This document shows positions 17,686 to 25,271 of a stretch of DNA of 31,844 bases, piece by piece (the first letter of the stretch is position 1; each line of letters starts with the position of its first letter). Origin of the DNA: a virus; IMG/VR virus record IMGVR_UViG_3300032288_004140, positions 1 through 31,844 of that record; one strand, 5' to 3'. Under the pieces are notes generated by a model, which had not been told where the DNA came from, made no database searches, and saw only the letters and a program-made list of their open reading frames with translations. Both the position numbers and the translations under genes were made by a program.

Positions 17686-18075
17686 TTACTTGTCGGCCCG
17701 CAGCTTCTTGAGGATGGACCCAAGGTCCACGCCGGTAAGGGTCTTGACGTTCTCGGCCACGGAGGTGAACTCCACGAGCCCTATGGCGCCGGCACAAAGT
17801 TTGGCCACGGGGAGCCCGCCGGGCATTAAGCTTTCTAGTGCAAAGCCTGAAATGACTGCAAGTTGATAGCCAAGCGCCTTGAAGATTGTACGCCCCATGG
17901 CTTTACTCGTGAGAGGCTCGCCGCGCTTGCGGGCTGCCAGGATGCCGGTGATGAAGTCGGCGGCAATTAAGAACCCCACGGCGCCCATCAAGGCATGTAT
18001 AGGCGCGAGCAAGGCAAGGCCTGCCAGGAATAGGGCTTTGAGCCAGGAGGCAACGGCTGTGGATGTGAGGCTCAT
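17686..18075 (-). CDS. Holin (toxin-secretion / phage holin 4 type), 129 aa
   Basis: This is likely the inner-membrane protein that times lysis. It has three hydrophobic segments near residues 11-27, 30-48 and 66-86. The features ADFITGILAARKRGEPLTSK and, near the C terminus, EFTSVAENVKTL are the DxxTGxxAA...G..SK and E..S..EN signatures of the TcdE-like holin family. The start is the ATG at 18075, with AAGGAG at good spacing just after the fibre stop codon; the frame extends 31 codons upstream into the fibre gene without support. No endolysin is next to it in this window. Confidence 0.85.
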   Translation of the reverse strand: MSLTSTAVASWLKALFLAGLALLAPIHALMGAVGFLIAADFITGILAARKRGEPLTSKAMGRTIFKALGYQLAVISGFALESLMPGGLPVAKLCAGAIGLVEFTSVAENVKTLTGVDLGSILKKLRADK

Positions 18076-18095
18076 GTGCAAGGACTCCTTAGTAG

Positions 18096-19379
18096 TTATC
18101 CGACACGCACTGCGGAGATGCGGCTTCGGTAAGTAGGGTTGGCACCTGAGAAGTTGCCCACGTAACACTTGAGGTAGTACGTGGTGGTGCCGGAGGGCGC
18201 TACGCGGTAGCTGGGGATTTTCAGTGTGACTTCATTGAATGTAGTGGGGACAACAGCCGACTGGACATCCATGTTATCCCCGTCCTGGAGACCCGTGGTG
18301 GATGTACCGGAAGCGGTCCCGATGCCCACAATGAAAAGCGTGGAGGAGAAGGTCGATGTCCCCCGGGCAAGCTGGAACACTACGGAAATGTCCCAGACAC
18401 CCGCCTCAAGGCTGATGGAGTCAGCATCGCCGTATGTAGCAGAGGCGACCGTGTAGGACGTAGATGCGGTGGTTCGCGTTTGTTTGAACTCACCGATGCG
18501 CCCTGCGGCGGGGCTTCCAGAGGTTCTGCCGGCCACATCCGCCGCCGGGATGGTGGAAAGGAAGCTCGCCACGCCCGAAGTTCCGTAGGCGTAGCCTGTG
18601 CCTGACGCACGCTTGATTATCTTGCCTGTGGTGCTGTTGTATATAGCGAACTCGGAGTCAACTGAAGCCGCTGGCCCTGTGACGAGGTCCGCCTCCAACT
18701 TGGTGCCGTTCTGGAGAAGTTTGCCCGTGGTGCCGTTGTAAACTGCCACCGCGCCGTTGGTGGAGGACGCAGGGCCAACCACATCTCCCGTGCCCGCCCC
18801 TGTGAACCATTCCGGCACGCCTCCCGCACTTACGCGGAGGAGCTGGCCTGTAGTACCGATGGCCAGCTTGGAAAGAACGTTGGAGGCGGAGGCATACAGG
18901 AAATCGCCCGTGGTATAGGTCGAAATGTTAGTGCCGCCGCGGGAGATGGCAAGTTGGGCCTCAGAGGAGAGCACGCCGGAACCATCATTGATGATGACAT
19001 GGGAAGCTGTGCCGGAGGCGAGTTTGGAGCGGGCAAGTGCTGCGGCAGCGTCCACGTTGGCGTTCACGATGAGGGCAGACGTGGGTACGCCCGAGGCATT
19101 GCGCACTAAGGCCTTGTTGGCATCGGCCAGGACAGTCTTGATGGCCGTGACTGGGAGGTCCTGGACAGTGTTATTGTCGCCGTCAATGGTCTTGTTGGTC
19201 AGTGTCTGGGAGGCGTCAATCTCCACAAGGGTACCGGTGGAGTCGCCAACGTCTGGAATGGACACCACGATTGGGTCGGAGCCCGTTTGGTTGGCGGCTT
19301 GGAGTTCAACGTTCTTGGCCCCAGAGTTGGTGGGGAACACAATTTTGGTTAGTTTGCGGAGACTTCCAAAGACATCCAT
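18096..19379 (-). CDS. Tail fibre-like protein, 427 aa
   Basis: The protein is Thr/Ser/Gly/Ala-rich with short beta repeats typical of trimeric tail fibres. Residues 50-75 contain DASQTLTNKTIDGDNNT, a segment also seen in modified form in the neighbouring 651-residue fibre. Two tandem units around residues 200-260 share the pattern GPAS...AVYNGTTGKLLQNG and GPAAS...AIYNSTTGKIIKRA. The C-terminal 150 residues look like a compact beta domain and may be the receptor-binding tip. The ATG at 19379 has AGGAG with an 8-base spacer, and a GCGGG-CATA-CCCGC hairpin (19395-19408) lies just upstream of that site. Confidence 0.78.
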   Translation of the reverse strand: MDVFGSLRKLTKIVFPTNSGAKNVELQAANQTGSDPIVVSIPDVGDSTGTLVEIDASQTLTNKTIDGDNNTVQDLPVTAIKTVLADANKALVRNASGVPTSALIVNANVDAAAALARSKLASGTASHVIINDGSGVLSSEAQLAISRGGTNISTYTTGDFLYASASNVLSKLAIGTTGQLLRVSAGGVPEWFTGAGTGDVVGPASSTNGAVAVYNGTTGKLLQNGTKLEADLVTGPAASVDSEFAIYNSTTGKIIKRASGTGYAYGTSGVASFLSTIPAADVAGRTSGSPAAGRIGEFKQTRTTASTSYTVASATYGDADSISLEAGVWDISVVFQLARGTSTFSSTLFIVGIGTASGTSTTGLQDGDNMDVQSAVVPTTFNEVTLKIPSYRVAPSGTTTYYLKCYVGNFSGANPTYRSRISAVRVG

Positions 19380-19441
19380 AAGTTACACTCCTAGGCGGGT
19401 ATGCCCGCAATTACGGGGTAAAATAGCATAAGTATGGGGGG

Positions 19442-21397
19442 TCACGCCAGGGCCAGGATAAGCACGCGCCAGGAGCCCGCGGGTGGAGCCTCGGATGCGG
19501 TGAGTGTCACAGTGTTTGCATCCGTGCGCACTACTTGGTCCACGAAGATGGACGCCCCGGTGGCGATGTCAAATATCTGCACCAGGACATCCGTGGTGCC
19601 CAGGCCGTGCGCCACAACCTTGCTGGTACCGTCCGCCGTCGCCCAGGTGGCTTTGGCTGTGGTGGCCAGGGTGGCAGTGATGGTAGCCACCGTGGCCCGC
19701 TTGAGGAGGCCGGCATCCGAGGCATCAGAGATGAGAAGCTGGTCGGCCGCGGCGGCGGACACCAGGGTCTGGCCTGTGATGGCTGTGGACTGGATGGTGG
19801 CTGCCACAGAGCCCGGCCCGGAGGCTGCGATGTCCCCGGTGAGGGCCGTGATGTAGTTGCCGGTGGCCTGTTTGCCATTGAGCTGGGTCTGGATGGCGGA
19901 GGTCACGCCCGAGAGGTAGCCGACCTCAGAGGCCGTGGTGGCTGAGGCTGAGACAAATCCAGAGCCATCGGAGACCAGGGCGCGGGCCGTGGAGAGGGCT
20001 GCCAGTTTGGACAGCGGGATGGATGAAGGCAGGTCATCAGAGACCAGCGCCCGGAATGTGGGGGCCGCGTCGGCGCCGGTCGAGGGGCCGGCCCAGACGC
20101 GGTTTGCCACTTGGGTTGCCAGGGTGGCGGAGAGCGTGCCAGAGGTGGTGACCGGGCTTCCCGAGACAGAGAAGATGGCCGGCAGCGAGAGGGCCACGGA
20201 TGTGACCGTGCCTGTGCCCGTGACTGTGGACCAGGTGAGCACGCCGGCGCCGTCCGTGGTCAGGACCTGGCCTACTGTGCCGTCCGCAGGGGGCAGGGTC
20301 CAGAGCTGCGAGGCAGAAAGGCTCGGCGCCTGAAAGCCTACATAGAAGGCTCCGTTGGTGACGCGGAAGGATGCTGAGGTCTGTACAACCTGGCTTCCGA
20401 AGTCCGGGCTGACCTTGGTGCCGGCGATGGCCGCGGAGGCCGCGATGTCGGCGTCGAGGACCGAGCCGGTGAGTGTGAGCTTGGAGTAGGCTATCCCTGC
20501 CAAAGCTGCAATGTCAGAGCCTTGGATGCTACCAGCGAGGTTGACCTTGGCATAGGTGACAGCCCCATCCAGAATCTTTGCCGTGGTGATGGCGCCAGCT
20601 TGGATGGTCGCAGCCGCGGAGCCTGGGCCTGCTGCCACGACGTCGCCGGAAAGGGCCGTGATGTAGGCCCCGGTGGCCTGCTTGGCGTCTAGCTGCGCCT
20701 GGATGCCGGAGGTGACGCCATTGAGATACTGGAACTCGGTGCTGGACACTGAGCCGTCTGCAATCTTGGAGGCGTCGATGGCAGCAGCGGCCTTGATGTT
20801 GGCATTGGTCAGATTGGTGATGGTGTTCTGGTCCGCGTCCAGGGACTTGCTGGTCAGGGTCTGTGCCAGCGTGGTGAGGACAAGGGTGCCTGTGGCTGGG
20901 GCCGTAAGTGTGGTGAATCCTTCACTTGGTAGGGATATACCTACCCCCGTAGCCCCGGCGATGCCGGCAAGCACCGAGAGGTCTCGCTGGAGGGTCAGCG
21001 TGCGGTTGCCGTTCGCTAGGTCCAGCTGGAAGTTCCTGTCCGCGGAGGGCGCCGAAGCGGGAGCGTAGGTCAGCTTGGCAAAGTAGCCCGAGCTTGGGTC
21101 CTGCACGCCCACCGAGGGGGCATAGAACAGCGCGGGGCCCACGGAGTAGGCTTTCCAAGTCAGGGCCTTGTTGTCCGCCGAGCCGATGCTGAAGTTGCCC
21201 TGCCCAGGGGTTCCCCCTATGGAGGCATCCGCGGGCTGCAGTATGATGTCCTGCACGGCCCGGAACTGCACGCTCTCATCGTTCAGTAGATTTGTGGTCC
21301 CGCCCAGAAGGTCCAGGCGGTCAAGGTTGTCCGAGGCCGTGCGGGTGATGCCGGCTTCTTTTACCAGGCCCAGATTGGGCGTAACTCGTCTTCCCAT
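19442..21397 (-). CDS. Tail fibre-like protein with internal repeats, 651 aa
   Basis: The N terminus (residues 1-60) is not repetitive and may attach to the tail. The remainder is low-complexity Ala/Thr/Gly/Ser beta sequence. The unit YLNGVTSGIQAQLDAKQATG (near residue 220) recurs as YLSGVTSAIQTQLNGKQATG (near residue 490), each followed by ITAL-GD-AA-GPGS-AATIQ. The segment AQTLTSKSLDADQNTITNLT matches the first fibre's motif. The C terminus (DVLVQIFDIATGASIFVDQV, then WRVLILA) looks like a common fibre tip. The ATG at 21397 follows AGGAGG with an 8-base spacer. It is probably involved in host recognition. Confidence 0.8.
   Translation of the reverse strand: MGRRVTPNLGLVKEAGITRTASDNLDRLDLLGGTTNLLNDESVQFRAVQDIILQPADASIGGTPGQGNFSIGSADNKALTWKAYSVGPALFYAPSVGVQDPSSGYFAKLTYAPASAPSADRNFQLDLANGNRTLTLQRDLSVLAGIAGATGVGISLPSEGFTTLTAPATGTLVLTTLAQTLTSKSLDADQNTITNLTNANIKAAAAIDASKIADGSVSSTEFQYLNGVTSGIQAQLDAKQATGAYITALSGDVVAAGPGSAAATIQAGAITTAKILDGAVTYAKVNLAGSIQGSDIAALAGIAYSKLTLTGSVLDADIAASAAIAGTKVSPDFGSQVVQTSASFRVTNGAFYVGFQAPSLSASQLWTLPPADGTVGQVLTTDGAGVLTWSTVTGTGTVTSVALSLPAIFSVSGSPVTTSGTLSATLATQVANRVWAGPSTGADAAPTFRALVSDDLPSSIPLSKLAALSTARALVSDGSGFVSASATTASEVGYLSGVTSAIQTQLNGKQATGNYITALTGDIAASGPGSVAATIQSTAITGQTLVSAAAADQLLISDASDAGLLKRATVATITATLATTAKATWATADGTSKVVAHGLGTTDVLVQIFDIATGASIFVDQVVRTDANTVTLTASEAPPAGSWRVLILALA
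19797..19912 (-). repeat. Fibre-gene internal duplication, copy 2
   Basis: This stretch is clearly similar at DNA level to about 20606-20718 in the same gene. It encodes the SGVTSAIQTQLNGKQATG plus ITALTGDIAASGPGS unit. Substitutions are scattered rather than clustered, so this is an old domain duplication and not a diversity-generating template/variable pair. Confidence 0.6.
20606..20718 (-). repeat. Fibre-gene internal duplication, copy 1
   Basis: This is the partner of 19797-19912 and encodes NGVTSGIQAQLDAKQATG plus ITALSGDVVAAGPGS. It is part of the beta-repeat shaft. Confidence 0.6.
20926..20948 (-). repeat. Core repeat, copy D, inside the fibre gene
   Basis: This matches the core of copy A (3525-3547) at 21 of 23 bases and is in the same orientation. 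Here the inverted repeat is perfect: GGTAGG, six-base spacer, CCTACC. In the fibre frame it encodes GVGISLP, and the intergenic copies would encode nearly the same peptide (GVGVSLP or GVGISLP) in one frame. Confidence 0.65.
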
Positions 21398-21412
21398 GGT
21401 TCAAGCCTCCTG

Positions 21413-21462
21413 GCGCACGCATGTGCGCGGCCCTGCTACTATGGCATGTATGGCGCACATGC
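21413..21462 (-). promoter_or_regulatory. Leader with mutually exclusive hairpins before the 651-aa fibre gene
   Basis: Two local hairpins are visible: 21413-21428 (GCGCAC, four-base loop, GTGCGC) and 21444-21462 (GCATGT, seven-base loop, ACATGC). In addition, bases 21419-21428 and 21453-21462 are perfect ten-base reverse complements, so the two hairpins could instead merge into one larger stem. The first hairpin abuts the AGGAGG site at 21406-21411. This could modulate fibre translation. Confidence 0.45.
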
Positions 21463-21490
21463 AAAAGCCCCGGGGCAGGGCCCGCGGGGC
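21463..21490 (-). terminator. Intrinsic terminator after the 140-aa gene
   Basis: On the gene strand GCCCCG pairs with CGGGGC, with an inner GGGC-GCCC stem and one bulged base, followed by TTTT and GC. The U-tract is short but the stem is strong. It lies downstream of the 140-residue gene and upstream of the fibre gene. Confidence 0.7.
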
Positions 21491-21537
21491 GTGTGCGTTT
21501 GGTGTCGGGCGTTGCGGAGCAACACGCCGGCACGGCG

Positions 21538-21960
21538 TCAGGAAGCAGCGCGGAGGACCACGTAGCTGATGATGTCACCGTTGTCAAACGCCGCGGAGCC
21601 CACGATGGTCACGGTGTTGGTGGAGGGGGTGGCCCGGAGGATATAGGCAACGCCTGCGCCTGCGCGGGACTCCACCGTGGCCAGCACGATGTCCGTGGCG
21701 GCCACGCCCGTGACCGTAACTGCCTGTGTGGCTGAGGCCCCTGCGGCCGTACGCTTGCCGGCATACTTGACGACGTGGCTGGGGGCAATTCCGGAAGCCA
21801 GTTCTGCCAGGGTGATAGAGCCCGCCGGGAGGGCGTCCACGTAGTCCTTGACGGACTTGAGCAAGGCGCGTTCGCGATAGCTGAATGCATCGCCGGCTTT
21901 TCCGCCGTTGGCGGGGAGCTGGGCAACTTCGGCCGCAAGGCCAGGTACTACAAATGCCAT
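21538..21960 (-). CDS. Small putative virion protein, 140 aa
   Basis: The N terminus is MAFVVPGLAAEVAQLPANGG, followed by a helix YRERALLKSVKDYVDAL (residues 28-44). The last 70 residues are beta-rich (VTVTGVAATDIVLATV, then YILRATPSTNTVTIVG, then GDIISYVVLRA), a pattern I associate with small phage head or fibre accessory proteins. The ATG at 21960 has GAGGT upstream. It lies between a second putative virion gene and the fibre gene. A virion role is likely; the exact role is unknown. Confidence 0.62.
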   Translation of the reverse strand: MAFVVPGLAAEVAQLPANGGKAGDAFSYRERALLKSVKDYVDALPAGSITLAELASGIAPSHVVKYAGKRTAAGASATQAVTVTGVAATDIVLATVESRAGAGVAYILRATPSTNTVTIVGSAAFDNGDIISYVVLRAAS

Positions 21961-22041
21961 GATGGTAAACCTCTATAGCCCCAATTCCACCCGGACACCA
22001 GCTGTCGGTTTCGGGGGCCATGGGAAGAGTATGCCGTGGGG

Positions 22042-22059
22042 GCCTTGCGGGGGCAAGGC
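22042..22059 (-). other. Perfect GC-rich hairpin after the 262-aa gene
   Basis: GCCTTGC pairs with GCAAGGC across a four-C loop on the gene strand, 5 bases after the stop codon. No U-tract follows. It may be a 3'-end stabilising or partial termination structure. Confidence 0.5.
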
Positions 22060-22064
22060 TCCCA

Positions 22065-22853
22065 CTATGAGTTGCGGATGAGGGTAATCTCAAGGGAGCC
22101 TGACACAACTATATTATTCGCGGAAGTAGTCAGTACTCTTAGAATGACGTCCGTGCCAGCAGGGAGATAAATCCCGCCGCGTATGCTGTGACTAACGCTC
22201 AAGGAGTCAGAGATGTCCATTTGCTCGGACAGGATAGGAGCGGAGGAGGGTAGACGCATATACAAGGCTACCACCCCGTTAAAGGTGGACGAGGCCCGCA
22301 CCCCGGAAGCCGAAAGTTGTGTAAGCACTCCTGTAGTGTTTGCCGGTATGGTATAGGCCGTAGTTCGTGCTGCACCTATCCCTATGTCTATGGTGGCAAA
22401 CACATTTGCTGTGGTCACATTGTGCTGGATTGTAATGGTGCCGGCATTGAAGGCGGTATTCCCACTGCCGGAGGTTGCTACGTAGGCCCGGTTTAGTCGC
22501 AAGAAAGAGTTCACCGTTACTACAGGTGTGGTTCCGTTGAGTGTGACTGTTTCGGCAAGGAAGTTCCCGTTTGCATCCAGCCCATTCAGGATTACGGTGC
22601 GTGCGCCTGTCCCGGCCGCGGTATCATCCGCACTGCTCGATGTCACTCGCACCGCCTCGGCGGCAGCGGGGAATCCTGTGTACAGGCCGGCGTTGCCCCA
22701 AATGTCCTCGGGTGTGGTGCTGGTATCGACATCCACATTGGTTCCTGAGCGGTGTATGAGGCGCACATCGGGGTCAAGGAACATGCCCAGCAACTCATCT
22801 TGAATAGAGCCGGTGCGGGAAAGGTCTTGGCGGGCGAACTGGTCAAGTCTCAT
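22065..22853 (-). CDS. Putative virion structural protein, 262 aa
   Basis: The N terminus contains FARQDLSRTGSIQDELLGMF and PDVRLIHRSGTNVDVDT. From residue 65 onward it is a Thr/Ser/Ala/Val-rich beta protein with little charge, typical of head-decoration or tail accessory proteins. The ATG at 22853 has AGGAGG with an 8-base spacer. It follows the major capsid gene, with an HNH endonuclease gene between them. No family name is claimed. Confidence 0.62.
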   Translation of the reverse strand: MRLDQFARQDLSRTGSIQDELLGMFLDPDVRLIHRSGTNVDVDTSTTPEDIWGNAGLYTGFPAAAEAVRVTSSSADDTAAGTGARTVILNGLDANGNFLAETVTLNGTTPVVTVNSFLRLNRAYVATSGSGNTAFNAGTITIQHNVTTANVFATIDIGIGAARTTAYTIPANTTGVLTQLSASGVRASSTFNGVVALYMRLPSSAPILSEQMDISDSLSVSHSIRGGIYLPAGTDVILRVLTTSANNIVVSGSLEITLIRNS

Positions 22854-22877
22854 TGGGCGGGCCTCCTGGGGGCCAGC

Positions 22878-23723
22878 TTAGGGGGTGCGTGCCCCTTTGG
22901 CAAGATTCTCCTCGGCCCACAATGGTTGCAAATTGGACCAATGGAAGGCCGCCCTTACTTCCTCTTCTTTAGTCAAATCAAAAGAAGCAATTGGACGAAT
23001 ATGGTCTACATGCCACCCTTTGTACCCATAATTATCCCAGCTCATCCCTTCGCGAAACTGAGACTCCAAATGTGCCCTTGCCTGTTCCCAACTACAACCT
23101 AATAGATTTTCTGTAGTAGATGGCTTTGCCTTACCAAGAAGTGCTTGTCTAGTTCGGTTTCTAAGGGTGTGTTTAAGCCTTTCGAGCGGATTTGTACGGC
23201 GCCGCTGTATTTGTGCCTGTGTCCATTTTTTCCCGTGCTTTGCAAATGACAACTTTGCCCGCTGTTTTCTGCTAGTCTTATGCTTGGCGTAAGACGCGCG
23301 TTGTTGTTCCTTAATTTTTTCCTTGTTTTCCGCTGCATACTGTCTTTTTAATTCGTTAATATGCGCTCTATTTGCTGCCCGGTACTCTCTAGCCCATACC
23401 TTATAAGCCTCAGGGTTTTTCTCCCTCCACTGCGTAATTTTTCCCTCTTCTTTCTTTTTTTCCCATGCTTTTTTTCTACGTTCTAAGATTTCTTCCCTAT
23501 GTTTGGCATAGCTGGTTTGTTTTTGAGATAGTACCTTTTCTCTGTTTTCTTTTAGGTATTGGCTCTGAGCGGCTCTAATCTCTGCGCGTTTACTTTGATA
23601 TCGCAGTTGATTATATTGCTTGATACAACTTTTACACCTTTTTTGCAGGCCATCTTTACTGCTGGATAATTTATGGAACTCACTATTCTCTTTGTGTTCG
23701 CCGCATGTATCACATTTCTTCAT
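22878..23723 (-). CDS. HNH endonuclease with N-terminal zinc ribbon, probable homing endonuclease (HNH-1), 281 aa
   Basis: Residues C4, C7, C30 and C33 form a CxxC...CxxC zinc-binding pair. Residues 35-190 are Lys/Glu/Arg-rich helices with repeated KEK and Y-KH patterns, probably DNA contacting. The C terminus has the HNH module: WHVDHIRPIASFDL (D240-H241), then HWSNLQPL (N264) and ENLAKG. The gene is much richer in A and T than its neighbours, suggesting transfer. It lies between the major capsid gene and the 262-residue gene. The ATG at 23723 uses GGGGG with an 8-base spacer, and that GGGGG is the 3' arm of the terminator at 23727-23759. It interrupts no coding sequence, so it is free-standing. 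Confidence 0.88.
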   Translation of the reverse strand: MKKCDTCGEHKENSEFHKLSSSKDGLQKRCKSCIKQYNQLRYQSKRAEIRAAQSQYLKENREKVLSQKQTSYAKHREEILERRKKAWEKKKEEGKITQWREKNPEAYKVWAREYRAANRAHINELKRQYAAENKEKIKEQQRASYAKHKTSRKQRAKLSFAKHGKKWTQAQIQRRRTNPLERLKHTLRNRTRQALLGKAKPSTTENLLGCSWEQARAHLESQFREGMSWDNYGYKGWHVDHIRPIASFDLTKEEEVRAAFHWSNLQPLWAEENLAKGARTP

Positions 23724-23726
23724 AAG

Positions 23727-23759
23727 AAAAACCCCCTACACACAAGGTATAAGGGGTTT
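23727..23759 (-). terminator. Terminator after the capsid gene, overlapping the HNH-1 ribosome site
   Basis: On the gene strand AAACCCC plus three further bases pair with the complementary arm ending GGGGTTT across an 11-base loop (10 pairs including one G-U), followed by TTTTT. It sits 21 bases after the capsid stop codon. The GGGGG of the descending arm is the only Shine-Dalgarno sequence for HNH-1, so folding would hide it. Confidence 0.85.
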
Positions 23760-23780
23760 GGTTAGTTGTCAATCAGATTC

Positions 23781-25166
23781 CTACAGTCCTACCGTGGCAC
23801 CCTTGATAACACCGCAGGACGAGGGTGCGCAGTTGTAGCTTCCGACGAAGCTGGTGAGGAATTGCATCCACGCCTGGAGGTACGCGCCGCTGGAGTCAGC
23901 CTTGCGAACCCACTTGGCTCCGCCATCCGGGTCTTGCGCCGCCTTGAAGTCGGAGAGGACGACTTGCACAGGGGCTTTCCCGCCGGGTCCGGCCACGGGG
24001 ATAATCCACTGGCGGTCCTTGCGGTTGAACTCGGAGGTTGCGAACTCCAGCGTGACATCGCCAACCTGGGCAACCAGCTTGGGATACCCGTGTTTGCCTT
24101 CGAGGGCGCTGAAGCGCACGTCTTGCCGGCGGGCTTCCTGAATGGCCTGCACGTACTCGGAGGAGCACAGCACCTTGTTGTAGCGGTATCCGCCGCCGTT
24201 ACGGTTGCGCAGTCCGTCAATAAGTTGGAGCAGGTGGCGGATGTCTGCGACTTCGCCGGACTTGTCCTTGACGATGGAAGCGAGCAGGCCGCTCATCGTC
24301 ATGCCGTTAACCACGCGGCCATCGGCGGACACGAGGGACTCAAGGCCCACCATGGACTCGGACGCAGTGGCGTAGTCTGCAATGGAGCCCGTGAAGTCAG
24401 GGATGACGCTCTGCCCCACGCGGTAGAACAAGTGACCGCTGGAGATACCAGAGGACGTGAGGTTCAGGCGCGAGTAGCTGGAGTTCACAGGAGCGATGCG
24501 GATTTGGTCGGTGTCACGGAGCACGTCGATGACCTTGTAGGCATAGAACGTGCCGGAACCGAGGGTGGGCGTAACTGCAACGCCGGCCGAGGTCTTGACC
24601 AGGAGGAGGTCGTCCCACTGGATAGCGTTCACAAATCCCTTGGCCGAAACCGAGGTGCTCAGGGTCACAAGCACGGAACCGTCCGCGCCCGTAGTGTCCG
24701 CGGCGGAGCTTGCAGTAGCCTGCACGCCCGTGCCGTCAAGGTGGAGGTCCACGCCAAGCCGGCGGCGCGAGACGTTCATCTTGTCTTGAAGCTCATAAGC
24801 AAGCTCCTCGGCGTAGCGGAGGCCCGCGCCGGACATGCGGAGGCGGGAAGCAAGTGCCTCGGAGATTTCGATGGTGGTTGCGTACTGTTTCCACGCGGAG
24901 CTGAACTCCTGCACCGAGGAACGTTGCGAAGCGGGGAAGGAGCCGGCTGCGTCGGAAATGCCCACAGCTTGAACTGCGCCTGCACCGTTACCGGTTTGGA
25001 GCATGAACCGAAGTTCGCGGCCTTGGGGGTCGCCAACGCGCAGGGCCTTGATGACTTCGAAGTCGGCCATGTCTTCGCTGATTTGGCGCCAGATTCCACG
25101 CTGAAATGCGATTTGGGGGAGGTATCCAATTCCTGAGGGCAAAGATGTAATCGGGCTAGTAGGCAT
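23781..25166 (-). CDS. Major capsid protein, 461 aa
   Basis: This directly follows the scaffold gene, and its length and composition fit an HK97-fold podovirus capsid protein. Its features include an N-terminal arm (MPTSPITSLPSGIGYLPQ), a region IEISEALASRLRMSG, and a long helix with YAEELAYELQDKMNVSRRRLG around 120-145. A C-terminal half contains KVLCSSEYVQAIQEARRQ and GDVTLEFATSEF, the usual P-domain and A-domain pattern. The start is the ATG at 25166, with AGGA 8 bases upstream; the frame opens 12 codons earlier at a TTG inside a hairpin, which is unlikely. The identification rests mainly on gene order plus fold-like pattern. Confidence 0.82.
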   Translation of the reverse strand: MPTSPITSLPSGIGYLPQIAFQRGIWRQISEDMADFEVIKALRVGDPQGRELRFMLQTGNGAGAVQAVGISDAAGSFPASQRSSVQEFSSAWKQYATTIEISEALASRLRMSGAGLRYAEELAYELQDKMNVSRRRLGVDLHLDGTGVQATASSAADTTGADGSVLVTLSTSVSAKGFVNAIQWDDLLLVKTSAGVAVTPTLGSGTFYAYKVIDVLRDTDQIRIAPVNSSYSRLNLTSSGISSGHLFYRVGQSVIPDFTGSIADYATASESMVGLESLVSADGRVVNGMTMSGLLASIVKDKSGEVADIRHLLQLIDGLRNRNGGGYRYNKVLCSSEYVQAIQEARRQDVRFSALEGKHGYPKLVAQVGDVTLEFATSEFNRKDRQWIIPVAGPGGKAPVQVVLSDFKAAQDPDGGAKWVRKADSSGAYLQAWMQFLTSFVGSYNCAPSSCGVIKGATVGL

Positions 25167-25191
25167 GCGCTCGGTCCTTTCGTTAACAACA

Positions 25192-25214
25192 GGGCCCCTC
25201 AACCATGGGGGCCC
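25192..25214 (-). other. Strong hairpin in the capsid-gene leader
   Basis: On the gene strand GGGCCCC pairs with GGGGCCC (7 perfect pairs, 9-base loop), followed by TGTTGTTAACG and then the capsid ribosome site. The T-rich tail is weak, so it could be a partial terminator or an RNA processing or stability hairpin. It lies 26 bases before the capsid start. Confidence 0.6.
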
Positions 25215-25271
25215 TCGGGCACTTACAACTTACACTTGCGTAAAGATGTTAGCAATACAGCGGGGCGGGTA

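Noticed and set aside
19797-20718. Fibre repeats as a diversity-generating retroelement template/variable pair
   Set aside because: No reverse transcriptase is present and the differences are not concentrated at adenines.
21584-22108. 174-residue minus-strand frame overlapping the 140-residue gene
   Set aside because: It is in a different frame from a gene with a good ribosome site and has His/Arg/Pro-rich shadow composition.
23766-25136. 456-residue open frame on the plus strand opposite the capsid gene
   Set aside because: It is antisense to a well-supported capsid gene and has no ribosome site. Long antisense frames are common opposite GC-rich genes.
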